Assembly: GCF_003330765.1 (NCBI RefSeq)
Contig: NZ_CP024902.1
Span: forward strand, 682,001-746,000
Direction of reading: 5' to 3'
DNA: 64,000 nt
Source: Burkholderia pyrrocinia
GTDB lineage: Bacteria; Pseudomonadota; Gammaproteobacteria; Burkholderiales; Burkholderiaceae
Translations under genes and position numbers: made by a program
Part shown: one piece after another, positions 1-10,386 of the stretch
Layout of the letters: the number at the start of each line of letters is the position of its first letter
How positions within the stretch are numbered: position 1 is the first letter of the stretch
Notes under the pieces: generated by a model
Database searches by the model: none
Seen by the model: only the letters and a program-made list of their open reading frames with translations
Told to the model about the DNA's origin: nothing

Positions 1-480
1 CTGGAGGCGATCCAGCGCGCAAGCCAGCTCGCGGACGACATCGTCGTCGGCGTCGGCACGATCACGAAGCCCGAGCATTGCGCGCAGGCGAAGCGCGCGG
101 GCGCGAAGTTCGGCGTGTCGCCGGGCCTGACGAAGGACCTGCACCTCGCTTCGCTCGACGCGGGCCTGCCGCTGCTGCCGGGCGTGATGACGCCGAGCGA
201 CATCATCCAGGCACTCGAACTCGGCTACGAGATCGTGAAATTCTTCCCCGCGCAGCAGGCGGGCGGCGTGCCGATGCTGCAGGCGTTCCACGGCCCGTTC
301 CCGGCGCTGAAGTTCTGCCCGACGGGCGGCATCACGGTCGAGAGCGCGCCGAATTTCCTGAAGCTGCCGAACGTCGTGTGCGTCGGCGGCTCGTGGCTCA
401 CGCCGAAGGCCGCGCTCGCCGCGCAGGACTGGGCCGAAGTCACGCGCCTCGCGCAAGCCGCGAGCCAGCTTCCCCGCTAA
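1..480 (+). CDS. eda: KDPG/KHG aldolase (Eda), 5' end outside the window
   Basis: This is the C-terminal 159 residues of 2-dehydro-3-deoxy-phosphogluconate aldolase, which splits KDPG into pyruvate and glyceraldehyde 3-phosphate as the last Entner-Doudoroff step in the cytoplasm. The frame is open from base 1 to the TAA at 478-480. The Schiff-base lysine sits in the EIVKFFPA motif, and GVGTIT and CPTGGI are family motifs of the TIM barrel. Full-length family members are about 210 residues, so roughly 50 are missing upstream. The gluconate permease and gluconokinase genes follow in the same direction, which fits a gluconate utilisation locus; edd would be expected upstream but is not visible. 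Confidence 0.93.
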   Translation: MEAIQRASQLADDIVVGVGTITKPEHCAQAKRAGAKFGVSPGLTKDLHLASLDAGLPLLPGVMTPSDIIQALELGYEIVKFFPAQQAGGVPMLQAFHGPFPALKFCPTGGITVESAPNFLKLPNVVCVGGSWLTPKAALAAQDWAEVTRLAQAASQLPR

Positions 481-503
481 GACTTGTACGAAATGATGGT
501 TTG

Positions 504-550
504 ACCCTCGGGTGACAGGCGCTTAGTGCTTGTTTTACCGAGGGTTTTTG
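504..550 (+). terminator. Hairpin with U-tract between eda and gntP
   Basis: An 8-bp stem ACCCTCGG/CCGAGGGT (504-511 with 538-545) encloses a second stem, ACAGGCGC/GTGCTTGT with two G-U pairs, and is followed by TTTTT. It starts 24 bases after the eda stop. It is probably the eda terminator, although with gntP downstream it could also act as a read-through or attenuation point. Confidence 0.7.
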
Positions 551-552
551 CT

Positions 553-570
553 GATGGAACCGGTTCTATC
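553..570. promoter_or_regulatory. 18-bp near-perfect palindrome upstream of gntP, LacI-like operator
   Basis: The sequence GATGGAACCGGTTCTATC equals its own reverse complement except at one symmetric pair. A central CG within AACCGGTT is typical of LacI/GalR-family sites, and enteric gluconate genes are controlled by the LacI-family repressor GntR. It lies about 134 bases before the gntP start. The regulator is not in this window, so the assignment is inferred from position. Confidence 0.5.
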
Positions 571-703
571 CGCGGGCCGCAAAGATAAGTAAAATTCAGC
601 GTCCTGACGGCGGGTGGGGGACCTCCCGTGTTTCGGAGACCTGCATAGCCGGGCATACTCGCAACAACTCGCCCGGTTCGAACAATTCAAGGAGGAGTGC
701 CAC

Positions 704-2065
704 ATGGGGGCTGTCCAAGGCAGCATGCTGCTCGTATTCACGCTGGTCGCGATTGCCGCGCTGATCCTGATGATCGCGCGCTTCAAGATCTACCCGTTCC
801 TGGTGCTGATCATCGTTTCGCTCGGCCTCGGTCTCGTCGTCGGCATGCCGATGGACAAGATCGTCAAGTCGTTCGAGGCAGGCACCGGCGGCACGCTCGG
901 TCACATCGCGATCGTCGTCGGCCTCGGCACGATGCTCGGCAAGATGATGGCCGAATCGGGCGGCGCCGAACGGATCGCGACCACGCTGATCGACTGGTTC
1001 GGTGAAAAGAACATCCACTGGGCGATGATGTTCGTCGCGATCATCGTCGGCCTGCCGGTGTTCTTCGAAGTCGGCTTCGTGCTGCTGATCCCGATCGCGT
1101 TCAACGTCGCGAAGCGCACCGGCAAGTCGCTGCTCGTCGTCGGCCTGCCGATGGTGGCCGGCCTGTCCGTCGTGCACGGGCTGATCCCGCCGCACCCGGC
1201 CGCGCTGCTGGCCGTCCAGCAATACGGCGCCGATATCGGCAAGACGATCGCGTTCGGCCTGATCGTCGGCGTGCCGACCGCGATCATCGCGGGCCCGCTG
1301 TTTGCGCTGACGATCTCGAAGTTCGTGAAGCTGCCGGAAAGCAACCCGCTCGCCGCGCAGTTCGTCGATTCGCACACGGACGGCCGCAAGCGCGAACTGC
1401 CGAGCTTCGGCATCACGCTGTTCACGATCCTGCTGCCCGTCGCGCTGATGCTCGTCGGCAGCTGGGCCGACCTGCTGTTCGCACCGAAGTCGCTGCCGAA
1501 CAACCTGCTGCGCTTTGCCGGCAACTCGGACGTCGCGCTGCTGATCGCCGTGCTCGTGAGCTTCTTCACGTTCGGCAAGCTGCAGGGCTTCAACCGCGAC
1601 CAGATCCAGAAGTTCTGCGGCGAGTGCCTGGCGCCGATCGCCGGGATCACGCTGATCGTCGGCGCGGGCGGCGGCTTCGGCGGTGTCCTGCGCGACAGCG
1701 GGATCTCGCAGCAGATCGTCGAGACCGCGAAGCACGCGCACCTGTCGCCGCTGCTGCTCGGCTGGTTCGTCGCGGCGCTGATGCGTCTCGCGACGGGTTC
1801 GGCGACGGTCGCGATGACGACGGCCTGCGGGATCGTCGCGCCGATCGCGGCGGCGGCCGGCACGACCGTCAGCCCGGAGTTGCTGGTGCTCGCAACGGGC
1901 TCGGGCTCGCTGATCTTCTCGCACGTGAACGACGGCGGTTTCTGGCTGATCAAGGAATACTTCGGGATGACGGTCGGTCAGACGTTCAAGACCTGGTCGT
2001 TGCTCGAAACCATCATCTCGGTGCTCGGCCTGGGCTTCACGTTGCTGCTGAGCATGGTTTTGTAA
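704..2065 (+). CDS. gntP: Gluconate permease, GntP family
   Basis: A 453-residue inner-membrane symporter that takes up gluconate (family Gnt-H+ symporters, GntP/GntT/GntU). The sequence is almost wholly hydrophobic with about 12 helices, and family motifs GHIAIVVGLGTMLGKMMAESGG and VVHGLIPPHPAAL-type segments are visible. The frame is open upstream to 614, but the ATG at 704 is chosen because AAGGAGG lies about 7 bases before it and the product then starts directly with the first membrane segment, matching the usual length of about 440. The gluconokinase gene follows after 13 bases, so the two form a transport/phosphorylation operon. Substrate could be a related sugar acid, but the kinase neighbour favours gluconate. 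Confidence 0.92.
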   Translation: MGAVQGSMLLVFTLVAIAALILMIARFKIYPFLVLIIVSLGLGLVVGMPMDKIVKSFEAGTGGTLGHIAIVVGLGTMLGKMMAESGGAERIATTLIDWFGEKNIHWAMMFVAIIVGLPVFFEVGFVLLIPIAFNVAKRTGKSLLVVGLPMVAGLSVVHGLIPPHPAALLAVQQYGADIGKTIAFGLIVGVPTAIIAGPLFALTISKFVKLPESNPLAAQFVDSHTDGRKRELPSFGITLFTILLPVALMLVGSWADLLFAPKSLPNNLLRFAGNSDVALLIAVLVSFFTFGKLQGFNRDQIQKFCGECLAPIAGITLIVGAGGGFGGVLRDSGISQQIVETAKHAHLSPLLLGWFVAALMRLATGSATVAMTTACGIVAPIAAAAGTTVSPELLVLATGSGSLIFSHVNDGGFWLIKEYFGMTVGQTFKTWSLLETIISVLGLGFTLLLSMVL

Positions 2066-2078
2066 CAAGGGGTAGTCA

Positions 2079-2582
2079 ATGATTCTGATCGCAATGGGCG
2101 TGTCGGGCGCGGGCAAGTCGCGAATCGGCGAAATGCTGGCGGAACGCCTGTCGTGCAGCTATACCGACGGCGACGCGTTTCACAGCGCGGCGAACAAGGA
2201 AAAGATGCACCACGGCATTCCGCTGACCGACGACGACCGCTGGCCGTGGCTGCGCGCGATCCGCGCGGCCATCGAGGAAAAGCGGCACGCGGGCGAGACG
2301 GCCGTGTTCACCTGCTCGTCGCTGAAGCGGTCGTACCGCGACGTGCTGCGCGGCACCGACACCGACGTGCGGTTCGTGTATCTGCAGGGTTCGTTCGACG
2401 TGTTGCACGAACGCCTGAAGACCCGCACCGGCCACTTCTTCGATCCGTCGCTGCTGAAAAGCCAGCTCGAGACGCTCGAGGAGCCGGGCCCGGACGAAGC
2501 GATCGTGGTCAGCATCGAGCTGACGCCCGAGCAGATCGTCGATCAGGTGATGGTGAAGATCGGCAACGCGCAGCAGCACTGA
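2079..2582 (+). CDS. gntK: Gluconokinase
   Basis: A 167-residue cytoplasmic kinase that phosphorylates gluconate to 6-phosphogluconate with ATP, feeding the Entner-Doudoroff and pentose phosphate pathways. The P-loop GVSGAGKS is at residues 7-14. The DGDAFH motif and CSSLKRSYRD segment are characteristic of GntK/IdnK. Length matches the family (E. coli GntK is about 175 residues). It begins 13 bases after gntP, preceded by a purine-rich stretch AACAAGGGG, and is cotranscribed with it. A strong terminator follows. Confidence 0.95.
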   Translation: MILIAMGVSGAGKSRIGEMLAERLSCSYTDGDAFHSAANKEKMHHGIPLTDDDRWPWLRAIRAAIEEKRHAGETAVFTCSSLKRSYRDVLRGTDTDVRFVYLQGSFDVLHERLKTRTGHFFDPSLLKSQLETLEEPGPDEAIVVSIELTPEQIVDQVMVKIGNAQQH

Positions 2583-2605
2583 GTGCGGTTCGCCGCAATC
2601 GTCAT

Positions 2606-2638
2606 GAAAATGGCGCCCGAAGGGCGCCATTTTCGTTT
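2606..2638. terminator. Bidirectional terminator between gntK and the tetR-type gene
   Basis: A perfect 12-bp stem AAAATGGCGCCC/GGGCGCCATTTT with a GAA loop lies between two convergent genes. A tails on one side and T tails on the other allow it to stop transcription from both directions. Confidence 0.85.
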
Positions 2639-2654
2639 GCGGCCCGCAAGCCGG

Positions 2655-3302
2655 TCAGGCTGCGGGCGCGCGCGCCGCGATGCCGTCGAGCAGCACGTCG
2701 AGCATCGTGTCGTGCACGGCCGCCGGATCGAGTTGCGCGTAGAGCAGAGCGGCCGATTTGACGAGCGGATGCTCGGTGTTGGACAGCGCGTTCATCTCCG
2801 CGAGCTCGACGTCGTTCGCGGCGCGCGTGAGGCCGCCGGCCTCGGCGGCGGCAAGCCCGATCACGCTCGCATACCAGCCGACGCACACGGCCGGCAGCGC
2901 CGCGCGCGGGATGCCGGCGTCGGCCAGCGCGCGATGCACGGCCTCGATGTGCGCGAGATCGGCCGGCCCCGTACTCATGTGGCGCTGCAGGAGCGCGAAC
3001 GCGGCAGGGTGGCGCAGCGCGAGCGCGCGGTACTGGCGCGCGAGGTCGCGCAGCCGTTCGCGCCACGGCAGCGCGTCGTCGACCGGCACGAGCGAGCGCG
3101 ACAGCGCGTTCGCGATCGCGCGGCTCAGGCCGTCCTTCGACTTGAAGTGGTACAGCACGCTCATCGGATCGCAGCCGACCGATTGTGCGAGCTTGCGCAC
3201 GCTGAATGCGGCTTCGCCGACGTCTTCGAGCAGCGCGAGCGCTGCCGCGACGATCGCGTCCTTGTCGAGGCCGCGCGGGCCCTGGGCAGGTTTGTCTTTC
3301 AT
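2655..3302 (-). CDS. TetR-family transcriptional regulator
   Basis: A 215-residue DNA-binding repressor. The N-terminal helix-turn-helix spans about residues 14-60, with FSVRKLAQSVGCDPMSVLYHF as the recognition region typical of TetR proteins; the rest is a helical ligand-binding/dimer domain with a TetR_C-like segment. The frame continues upstream, but ATG at 3302 (product MKDKPAQG) gives a normal length. It is divergent from a PuuB-like FAD oxidase gene. Two dyad sequences sit on that gene's promoter in between, so local control of the oxidase, and of itself, is the natural inference. The inducer is unknown, perhaps a polyamine- or amine-derived compound. Confidence 0.88.
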   Translation of the reverse strand: MKDKPAQGPRGLDKDAIVAAALALLEDVGEAAFSVRKLAQSVGCDPMSVLYHFKSKDGLSRAIANALSRSLVPVDDALPWRERLRDLARQYRALALRHPAAFALLQRHMSTGPADLAHIEAVHRALADAGIPRAALPAVCVGWYASVIGLAAAEAGGLTRAANDVELAEMNALSNTEHPLVKSAALLYAQLDPAAVHDTMLDVLLDGIAARAPAA

Positions 3303-3341
3303 CGATGCGGCCTGGCGGCCGGTGCCGGCCCGGCTGTAAAC

Positions 3342-3371
3342 TTGACGAAAGCTTATTCTACACTGTAGAAT
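3342..3371 (+). promoter_or_regulatory. Sigma-70 promoter of the FAD oxidoreductase gene
   Basis: TTGACG (3342-3347) and TAGAAT (3366-3371) are separated by 18 bases and read toward the gene starting at 3578. A dyad operator overlies the spacer and the -10 box, a classic repression geometry. The implied 5' leader is about 200 bases. Confidence 0.6.
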
Positions 3372-3390
3372 TATTTCTGCGGTGTAGAAA
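3356..3390. promoter_or_regulatory. Two tandem operator-like dyads (TTCTACA-N-TGTAGAA type)
   Basis: TTCTACACTGTAGAA at 3356-3370 is a perfect palindrome around one central base. TTTCTGCGGTGTAGAAA at 3374-3390 is a weaker copy, with centres 19 bp apart, close to two helical turns. The pair lies between the divergent TetR gene and the oxidase gene and is the likely binding site of that TetR protein. Confidence 0.65.
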
Positions 3391-3577
3391 TTGGGTGTCC
3401 CGGCACCTTTCAATACGTGCTTTTGCACAGTCCGGGATCCAGGCGGCACGAGCGTGCCAGCCGTCAACACGGGCCATCGCGCCTCTTTTCTCGTTGACAC
3501 CCAAGTGGAACCGGCTGCCCCACCCGCGAAGCCAGAAGGCTCATCGACAGGCGGCCCAAGACCATGCAAGTGCAATC

Positions 3578-4999
3578 ATGACTTCCAATCACCAACCCCT
3601 GATCCAGGGCGAATCGCGTTTCGCGCAAACGCAACTGAACATCGAAAAAGACAACTGGAACTGGTGCGACCCGGCCCGCCATGACGGCGAACACCCGGCC
3701 AACTGGTACGAGGCGTCGCTGTCGCGCCACGCAAACAGCGCGCCGCTCGCGCACGACGCCGTGTGCGACGTGCTCGTGATCGGCGCGGGGCTGCTCGGCG
3801 CGTCGGCCGCGCTGCATCTCGCGGAAGCGGGCGTCGACACGATCCTCGTCGACAAGCATCACGTCGGCTCGGCCGCATCGGGCCGCAACGGCGGGCAGCT
3901 CACGCCCGGCATCGCGCGCTGGGAAGCCGCCGACATGATCGACCACCTGTCGCACGACGATGCGAAGCGGCTGTGGCGCTTCGCATCGGCCGAATCGATG
4001 GAGCTGATCGACGCGATCGGCGCGCGTTACGCGCTCGATCTCGACCGCAAGCGCGGCCACATCACGGCGGCGGTCCACCCCGGCCACATGAGCGCACTGC
4101 TCGACGGTGCGGATGCGCGCCGTCACCTCGGCGACACGGGCGTGACGCTCGTCGGCCGCCATCAACTGCACGACGAATACGTGCGCTCGGGGCTGTACCA
4201 CGGTGCGGCGATCGACGCGATCGGCGGGCAGATCCATCCGCTCGCGCTCGTGCGCGGCCTCGTGCACGGCTTCCGGCTGAACGGCGGCGCGCTGTTCGAG
4301 GGCACCGAGGTGCTCGAGCTCGACGACACGCCGGCAGGCGTCGTCGCGACGACGCCGGGCGGCACGATCACCGCGCGCAAGGGCGTCGTGCTTGCGCTGC
4401 ACAACACGACGTTCCGGCTGCTCGACGACGGCGCCGCGACGACCGTGCCGTTTTTCACGTACGTGAGCGTGACGGCGCCGCTCGACGTCGACGTTGCGAC
4501 GCTGATGCCGGCCGGCATGCCCGTGTACGACACGCAGTTCCAGATCGATTACTACCGGCCGGTGCGCGGCAACCGCCTGCTGTTCGGCGGGCAGGGCACC
4601 GGCAGCTGCTGGGCGCAGCCCGACGTCAACGCGTATCTGCTGACACGGTTGAACACGGTGTTTCCGCAGGTCGACGGCCAGTTCGCGCTCGACTACTGCT
4701 GGAGCGGCGTCAGCGACTTCACGCTGAACGGCGCCACCGACAGCCGCAAGACCGACGGTCGCGTGCCGATGTACATGGTGCAGGGCTGGAGCGGCCACGG
4801 CGTCGCGCAGACGGTGCGGATCGGCAAGGCGATCTGCGACGATTTCGTCGGACGCAACGACGATTTCTCGATGCTGACCGGCATCGATCACCGCGCGATT
4901 CCGCTCGGCCGGCAGTTGTCGCCGATCGCAATCCCGGCCGCGAAGGCCGCGATGAGCGTGATGAGCGCGCTCAACCCGGGCCGGATGATCTCGTTCTGA
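3578..4999 (+). CDS. PuuB-like FAD-dependent amine oxidoreductase
   Basis: A 473-residue flavoprotein of the D-amino-acid oxidase (DAO) fold. The dinucleotide motif GAGLLG is at residues 69-74 and the FAD-contact motif SGRNGG at 101-106; the N-terminal NWYEASL block is typical of gamma-glutamylputrescine oxidase PuuB and its relatives, which oxidise secondary or blocked primary amines with release of aldehyde and peroxide. The C-terminal WSGHGVAQTV segment closes the flavin site. ATG at 3578 is chosen because the upstream extension of the open frame runs through the regulatory region. It is divergent from the TetR gene, with tandem dyads on its promoter. The exact substrate cannot be read from the sequence; polyamine or amine catabolism is the best guess. 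Confidence 0.85.
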   Translation: MTSNHQPLIQGESRFAQTQLNIEKDNWNWCDPARHDGEHPANWYEASLSRHANSAPLAHDAVCDVLVIGAGLLGASAALHLAEAGVDTILVDKHHVGSAASGRNGGQLTPGIARWEAADMIDHLSHDDAKRLWRFASAESMELIDAIGARYALDLDRKRGHITAAVHPGHMSALLDGADARRHLGDTGVTLVGRHQLHDEYVRSGLYHGAAIDAIGGQIHPLALVRGLVHGFRLNGGALFEGTEVLELDDTPAGVVATTPGGTITARKGVVLALHNTTFRLLDDGAATTVPFFTYVSVTAPLDVDVATLMPAGMPVYDTQFQIDYYRPVRGNRLLFGGQGTGSCWAQPDVNAYLLTRLNTVFPQVDGQFALDYCWSGVSDFTLNGATDSRKTDGRVPMYMVQGWSGHGVAQTVRIGKAICDDFVGRNDDFSMLTGIDHRAIPLGRQLSPIAIPAAKAAMSVMSALNPGRMISF

Positions 5000-5012
5000 G
5001 CGTCTGAAAAGG

Positions 5013-5047
5013 AAAAAGCCCGATGCGATTGCTCGCATCGGGCTTTT
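5013..5047. terminator. Bidirectional terminator between the FAD oxidoreductase and purB
   Basis: Stem AAAAGCCCGATGCGA with TCGCATCGGGCTTTT around the loop TTGC lies between convergent genes, with A and T tracts on opposite sides, so it can serve both transcripts. Confidence 0.88.
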
Positions 5048-5067
5048 GTACGTCTGGCGACGAGCGC

Positions 5068-7640
<2,573 letters not shown>

Positions 7641-7766
7641 CTGCGCAACGATGATCGCGGCCGGCTGACGGCGAGCTTGCGGCGCCTGTCGGACGGCTTC
7701 CGGCGGCCTGCCCGCGCGCGGGCAACACGATTTTTCGCGGAGGCGATGCACGACCGATCGCGGCCG

Positions 7767-7817
7767 TTCTTGCGCAAATCGACCGCAGATTTGCGAAAAA
7801 TCGCGATCATGCAAGAA
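7767..7817. promoter_or_regulatory. Nested inverted repeats upstream of gdhA
   Basis: The inner repeat CGCAAATC/GATTTGCG (7773-7780 and 7788-7795, 7-base spacer) is perfect and has the size of a LysR-type site. An outer repeat, TTCTTGC/GCAAGAA (7767-7773 and 7811-7817), encloses it. A -10-like CATAAT follows at 7821-7826. The site lies 80-130 bases before gdhA and after the LysR gene. Confidence 0.55.
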
Positions 7818-7902
7818 ACGCATAATCGAATAAGCAAACGGCATTGGATAAAAAAAACGGGTTTTTCGACAATGTGCGCACCTGTTGACCGTTGGAGCAT
7901 CC

Positions 7903-9189
7903 ATGTCTTCGCAATTGCAGTCCATCCCGTCCTACCTGCACGCCGACGATCTCGGCCCGTGGGGCAACTATCTTCAGCAAGTCGATCGCGTCGCGCCGTA
8001 CCTCGGCTCGCTGTCGCGCTGGCTCGAAACGCTGAAGCGCCCGAAGCGCATCCTGATCGTCGATGTGCCCATCGAGCTCGACAACGGTACCGTCGCGCAC
8101 TTCGAGGGCTATCGCGTGCAGCACAACGTGTCGCGCGGCCCGGGCAAGGGCGGCGTGCGCTACCACCAGGACGTGACGCTGTCGGAAGTGATGGCGCTGT
8201 CCGCATGGATGTCGGTGAAGAACGCGGCCGTGAACGTGCCGTACGGCGGCGCGAAGGGCGGTATCCGCGTCGATCCGCGCAAGCTGTCGCGTGGTGAGCT
8301 CGAGCGCGTGACGCGCCGCTACACCAGCGAAATCGGCATCATCATCGGCCCGAACACCGACATTCCGGCGCCGGACGTCAACACCAACGAACAGGTGATG
8401 GCGTGGATGATGGACACCTACTCGATGAACCAGGGCCAGACGTCCACCGGCGTCGTGACCGGCAAGCCGATCGCGCTCGGCGGTTCGCTCGGCCGCAAGG
8501 AAGCGACCGGCCGCGGCGTGTTCGTCGTCGGCTGCGAAGCGGCGAAGAAGAAGGGCCTCGAGATCGAAGGCGCGCGCATCGCGGTGCAGGGCTTCGGCAA
8601 CGTCGGCGGGATCGCGGCGAAGCTGTTCCAGGAAGCGGGCTCGAAGGTGATCGCGGTTCAGGATCACACGGGCACGATCTACCAGCCGGCCGGCCTCGAT
8701 TCGAACCGGCTGCTCGACCACGTGGCCCGCACGGGCGGCGTTGCAGGCTTCGAAGGCGCCGAGCCGATGCCGAACGACGAGTTCTGGACGGTCGAGACCG
8801 ACATCCTGATCCCGGCGGCGCTGGAAAACCAGATCACCGAGAAGAACGCCGGCAAGATTCGCACGAAGATCATCGTCGAAGGCGCGAACGGCCCGACGAC
8901 GACGGCGGCCGACGACATCCTGAGCGCGAACGGCGTGCTCGTGATCCCCGACGTGATCGCGAATGCGGGTGGCGTGACCGTGTCGTACTTCGAGTGGGTG
9001 CAGGATTTCTCGAGCTTCTTCTGGACGGAAGACGAGATCAACCATCGTCTCGAGCGCGTGATGCGCGAAGCGTTCGCCGGCGTGTGGGCGGTGTCGGAAG
9101 AGCACAAGGTATCGGTGCGCACGGCGGCCTTCATCGTCGCGTGCAAACGCATCCTGATGGCGCGCGAAATGCGCGGCCTCTACCCCTGA
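7903..9189 (+). CDS. gdhA: Glutamate dehydrogenase (Glu/Leu/Phe/Val family)
   Basis: A 428-residue cytoplasmic enzyme interconverting glutamate and 2-oxoglutarate plus ammonia with NAD(P). The substrate-site PYGGAKGG at residues 113-120 contains the catalytic lysine K118, and the Rossmann motif GFGNVGG is at 230-236. The length and the [20 protein letters not shown] block resemble the RocG/GudB-type (small hexameric, usually NAD-linked) rather than the 447-residue E. coli NADP enzyme, which suggests a catabolic role. ATG at 7903 follows GTTGGAG. A glutamate/aspartate importer lies immediately downstream and a LysR regulator upstream, giving a glutamate uptake and deamination locus. Confidence 0.94.
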   Translation: MSSQLQSIPSYLHADDLGPWGNYLQQVDRVAPYLGSLSRWLETLKRPKRILIVDVPIELDNGTVAHFEGYRVQHNVSRGPGKGGVRYHQDVTLSEVMALSAWMSVKNAAVNVPYGGAKGGIRVDPRKLSRGELERVTRRYTSEIGIIIGPNTDIPAPDVNTNEQVMAWMMDTYSMNQGQTSTGVVTGKPIALGGSLGRKEATGRGVFVVGCEAAKKKGLEIEGARIAVQGFGNVGGIAAKLFQEAGSKVIAVQDHTGTIYQPAGLDSNRLLDHVARTGGVAGFEGAEPMPNDEFWTVETDILIPAALENQITEKNAGKIRTKIIVEGANGPTTTAADDILSANGVLVIPDVIANAGGVTVSYFEWVQDFSSFFWTEDEINHRLERVMREAFAGVWAVSEEHKVSVRTAAFIVACKRILMAREMRGLYP

Positions 9190-9244
9190 TCGTTGAGTTC
9201 GATCAAGTCATGACGCAATCCACCCGATTGCGGATGTGAACCCT

Positions 9245-9276
9245 CGCGGGCGGTGCCGGATCCGGCACCGCCCGCG
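9245..9276. repeat. 32-bp perfect GC-rich palindrome after gdhA
   Basis: Each arm is 16 bases (CGCGGGCGGTGCCGGA and its complement) with no spacer. It lies 56 bases after the gdhA stop. It can form a very stable hairpin but has no U-tract. It could be a 3'-end stabilising structure, a Rho-assisted terminator or a protein site. Confidence 0.7.
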
Positions 9277-9408
9277 CGCGCATTCGGGGTGCCCGAAGCC
9301 GGGAGGAAGGCTTCGCGCAGGGCGATTCGTAGTTCGGTAAACAACCAGTACTTTCAAAAATATTACTTTGATACACTGGCGCGGGTTTAAGCCAAGGAGA
9401 TGACCAAA

Positions 9409-10302
9409 ATGAAATACCACAAGGCAGTCCTCATGGTCGCGGCGCTCTGCGCATTCGCAAGCGGCGCGCATGCCCAGGAGACGGGCACGCTGAAGAAGAT
9501 CAAGGACACGGGCGTGATTGCGCTGGGGCACCGCGAATCGTCGATCCCGTTCTCCTACTATGACGAAAAACAGCAGGTGGTCGGCTATTCGCGCGAATTC
9601 CAGATGAAGGTGGTCGACGCGGTGAAGAAGAAGCTGAGCCTGCCGAACCTGCAGGTCAAGAACATTCCGGTTACGTCGCAGAACCGCATTCCGCTGGTGC
9701 AGAACGGCACGGTCGACATCGAGTGCGGCTCGACGACCAACAACGCCGAGCGTCAGCAACAGGCCGCATTCTCCGACACGATCTTCGTGATCGGCACGCG
9801 CCTGATGACGAAGAAGGATTCGGGCGTCAAGGATTTCGCCGACCTCAAGGGCAAGACGGTCGTGACGACCGCCGGCACGACGTCCGAGCGCCTGCTGCGC
9901 AAGATGAACAACGAGAAGCAGATGGGCATGAACATCATCAGCGCGAAGGATCACGGCGATTCGTTCAACACGCTGGAATCGGGCCGCGCCGTTGCGTTCA
10001 TGATGGACGACGCGCTGCTCGCGGGCGAGCGCGCGAAGGCGAAGCAGCCGGGCGAGTGGGTGATCGTCGGCACGCCGCAATCGGAAGAAGCGTACGGCTG
10101 CATGATGCGCAAGGGCGACACGGACTTCAAGAAGGTGGTCGACGACGCGATCTCGCAAGTCGAGAAGTCGGGCGAAGCCGCGAAGATCTACGCGAAGTGG
10201 TTCGAGAACCCGATTCCGCCGAAGGGGCTGAACCTGAACTTCCCGCTGTCCGAGTCGATGAAGAAGCTGTACGCGAACCCGAACGACAAGGCGCTCGACT
10301 GA
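9409..10302 (+). CDS. gltI: Glutamate/aspartate ABC transporter, periplasmic binding protein
   Basis: A 297-residue substrate-binding protein of the glutamate/aspartate importer GltIJKL. A signal peptide covers residues 1-22 with cleavage after AHA. The SBP_bac_3 domain follows, with the ligand-site segment ALGHRESSIPFSYYD. ATG at 9409 is chosen over the ATG at 9400 because AAGGAGA directly abuts the latter but is 8 bases from the former. It is the first gene of gltI-gltJ-gltK-gltL, separated from gltJ by 84 bases containing a strong hairpin with U-tract. This probably lets the binding protein be made in excess over the membrane components. Confidence 0.95.
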   Translation: MKYHKAVLMVAALCAFASGAHAQETGTLKKIKDTGVIALGHRESSIPFSYYDEKQQVVGYSREFQMKVVDAVKKKLSLPNLQVKNIPVTSQNRIPLVQNGTVDIECGSTTNNAERQQQAAFSDTIFVIGTRLMTKKDSGVKDFADLKGKTVVTTAGTTSERLLRKMNNEKQMGMNIISAKDHGDSFNTLESGRAVAFMMDDALLAGERAKAKQPGEWVIVGTPQSEEAYGCMMRKGDTDFKKVVDDAISQVEKSGEAAKIYAKWFENPIPPKGLNLNFPLSESMKKLYANPNDKALD

Positions 10303-10335
10303 CCACACGGCCGTTGATGCAGAAATGACGCTAAT

Positions 10336-10371
10336 GAGACGGAAGAGGCCACGCTTCTTCCGTCTCTTTTT
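10336..10371 (+). terminator. Intercistronic terminator/attenuator between gltI and gltJ
   Basis: A perfect 11-bp stem GAGACGGAAGA/TCTTCCGTCTC encloses a 9-base loop and is followed by TTTTT. The rest of the transport operon lies directly downstream, and no obvious new promoter separates it, so partial read-through is the likely mode. The stem would also protect the 3' end of a gltI-only message. Confidence 0.8.
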
Positions 10372-10386
10372 GCTGGAGTCTTGCCC

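Noticed and set aside
596..2116. 506-codon minus-strand frame opposite gntP
   Set aside because: It is the reverse shadow of the permease gene: extremely rich in arginine, aspartate and glutamine, with no domain.
9245..9276. Palindrome after gdhA as an attachment or inversion site
   Set aside because: There is no second copy nearby, no recombinase and no change of gene content across it.
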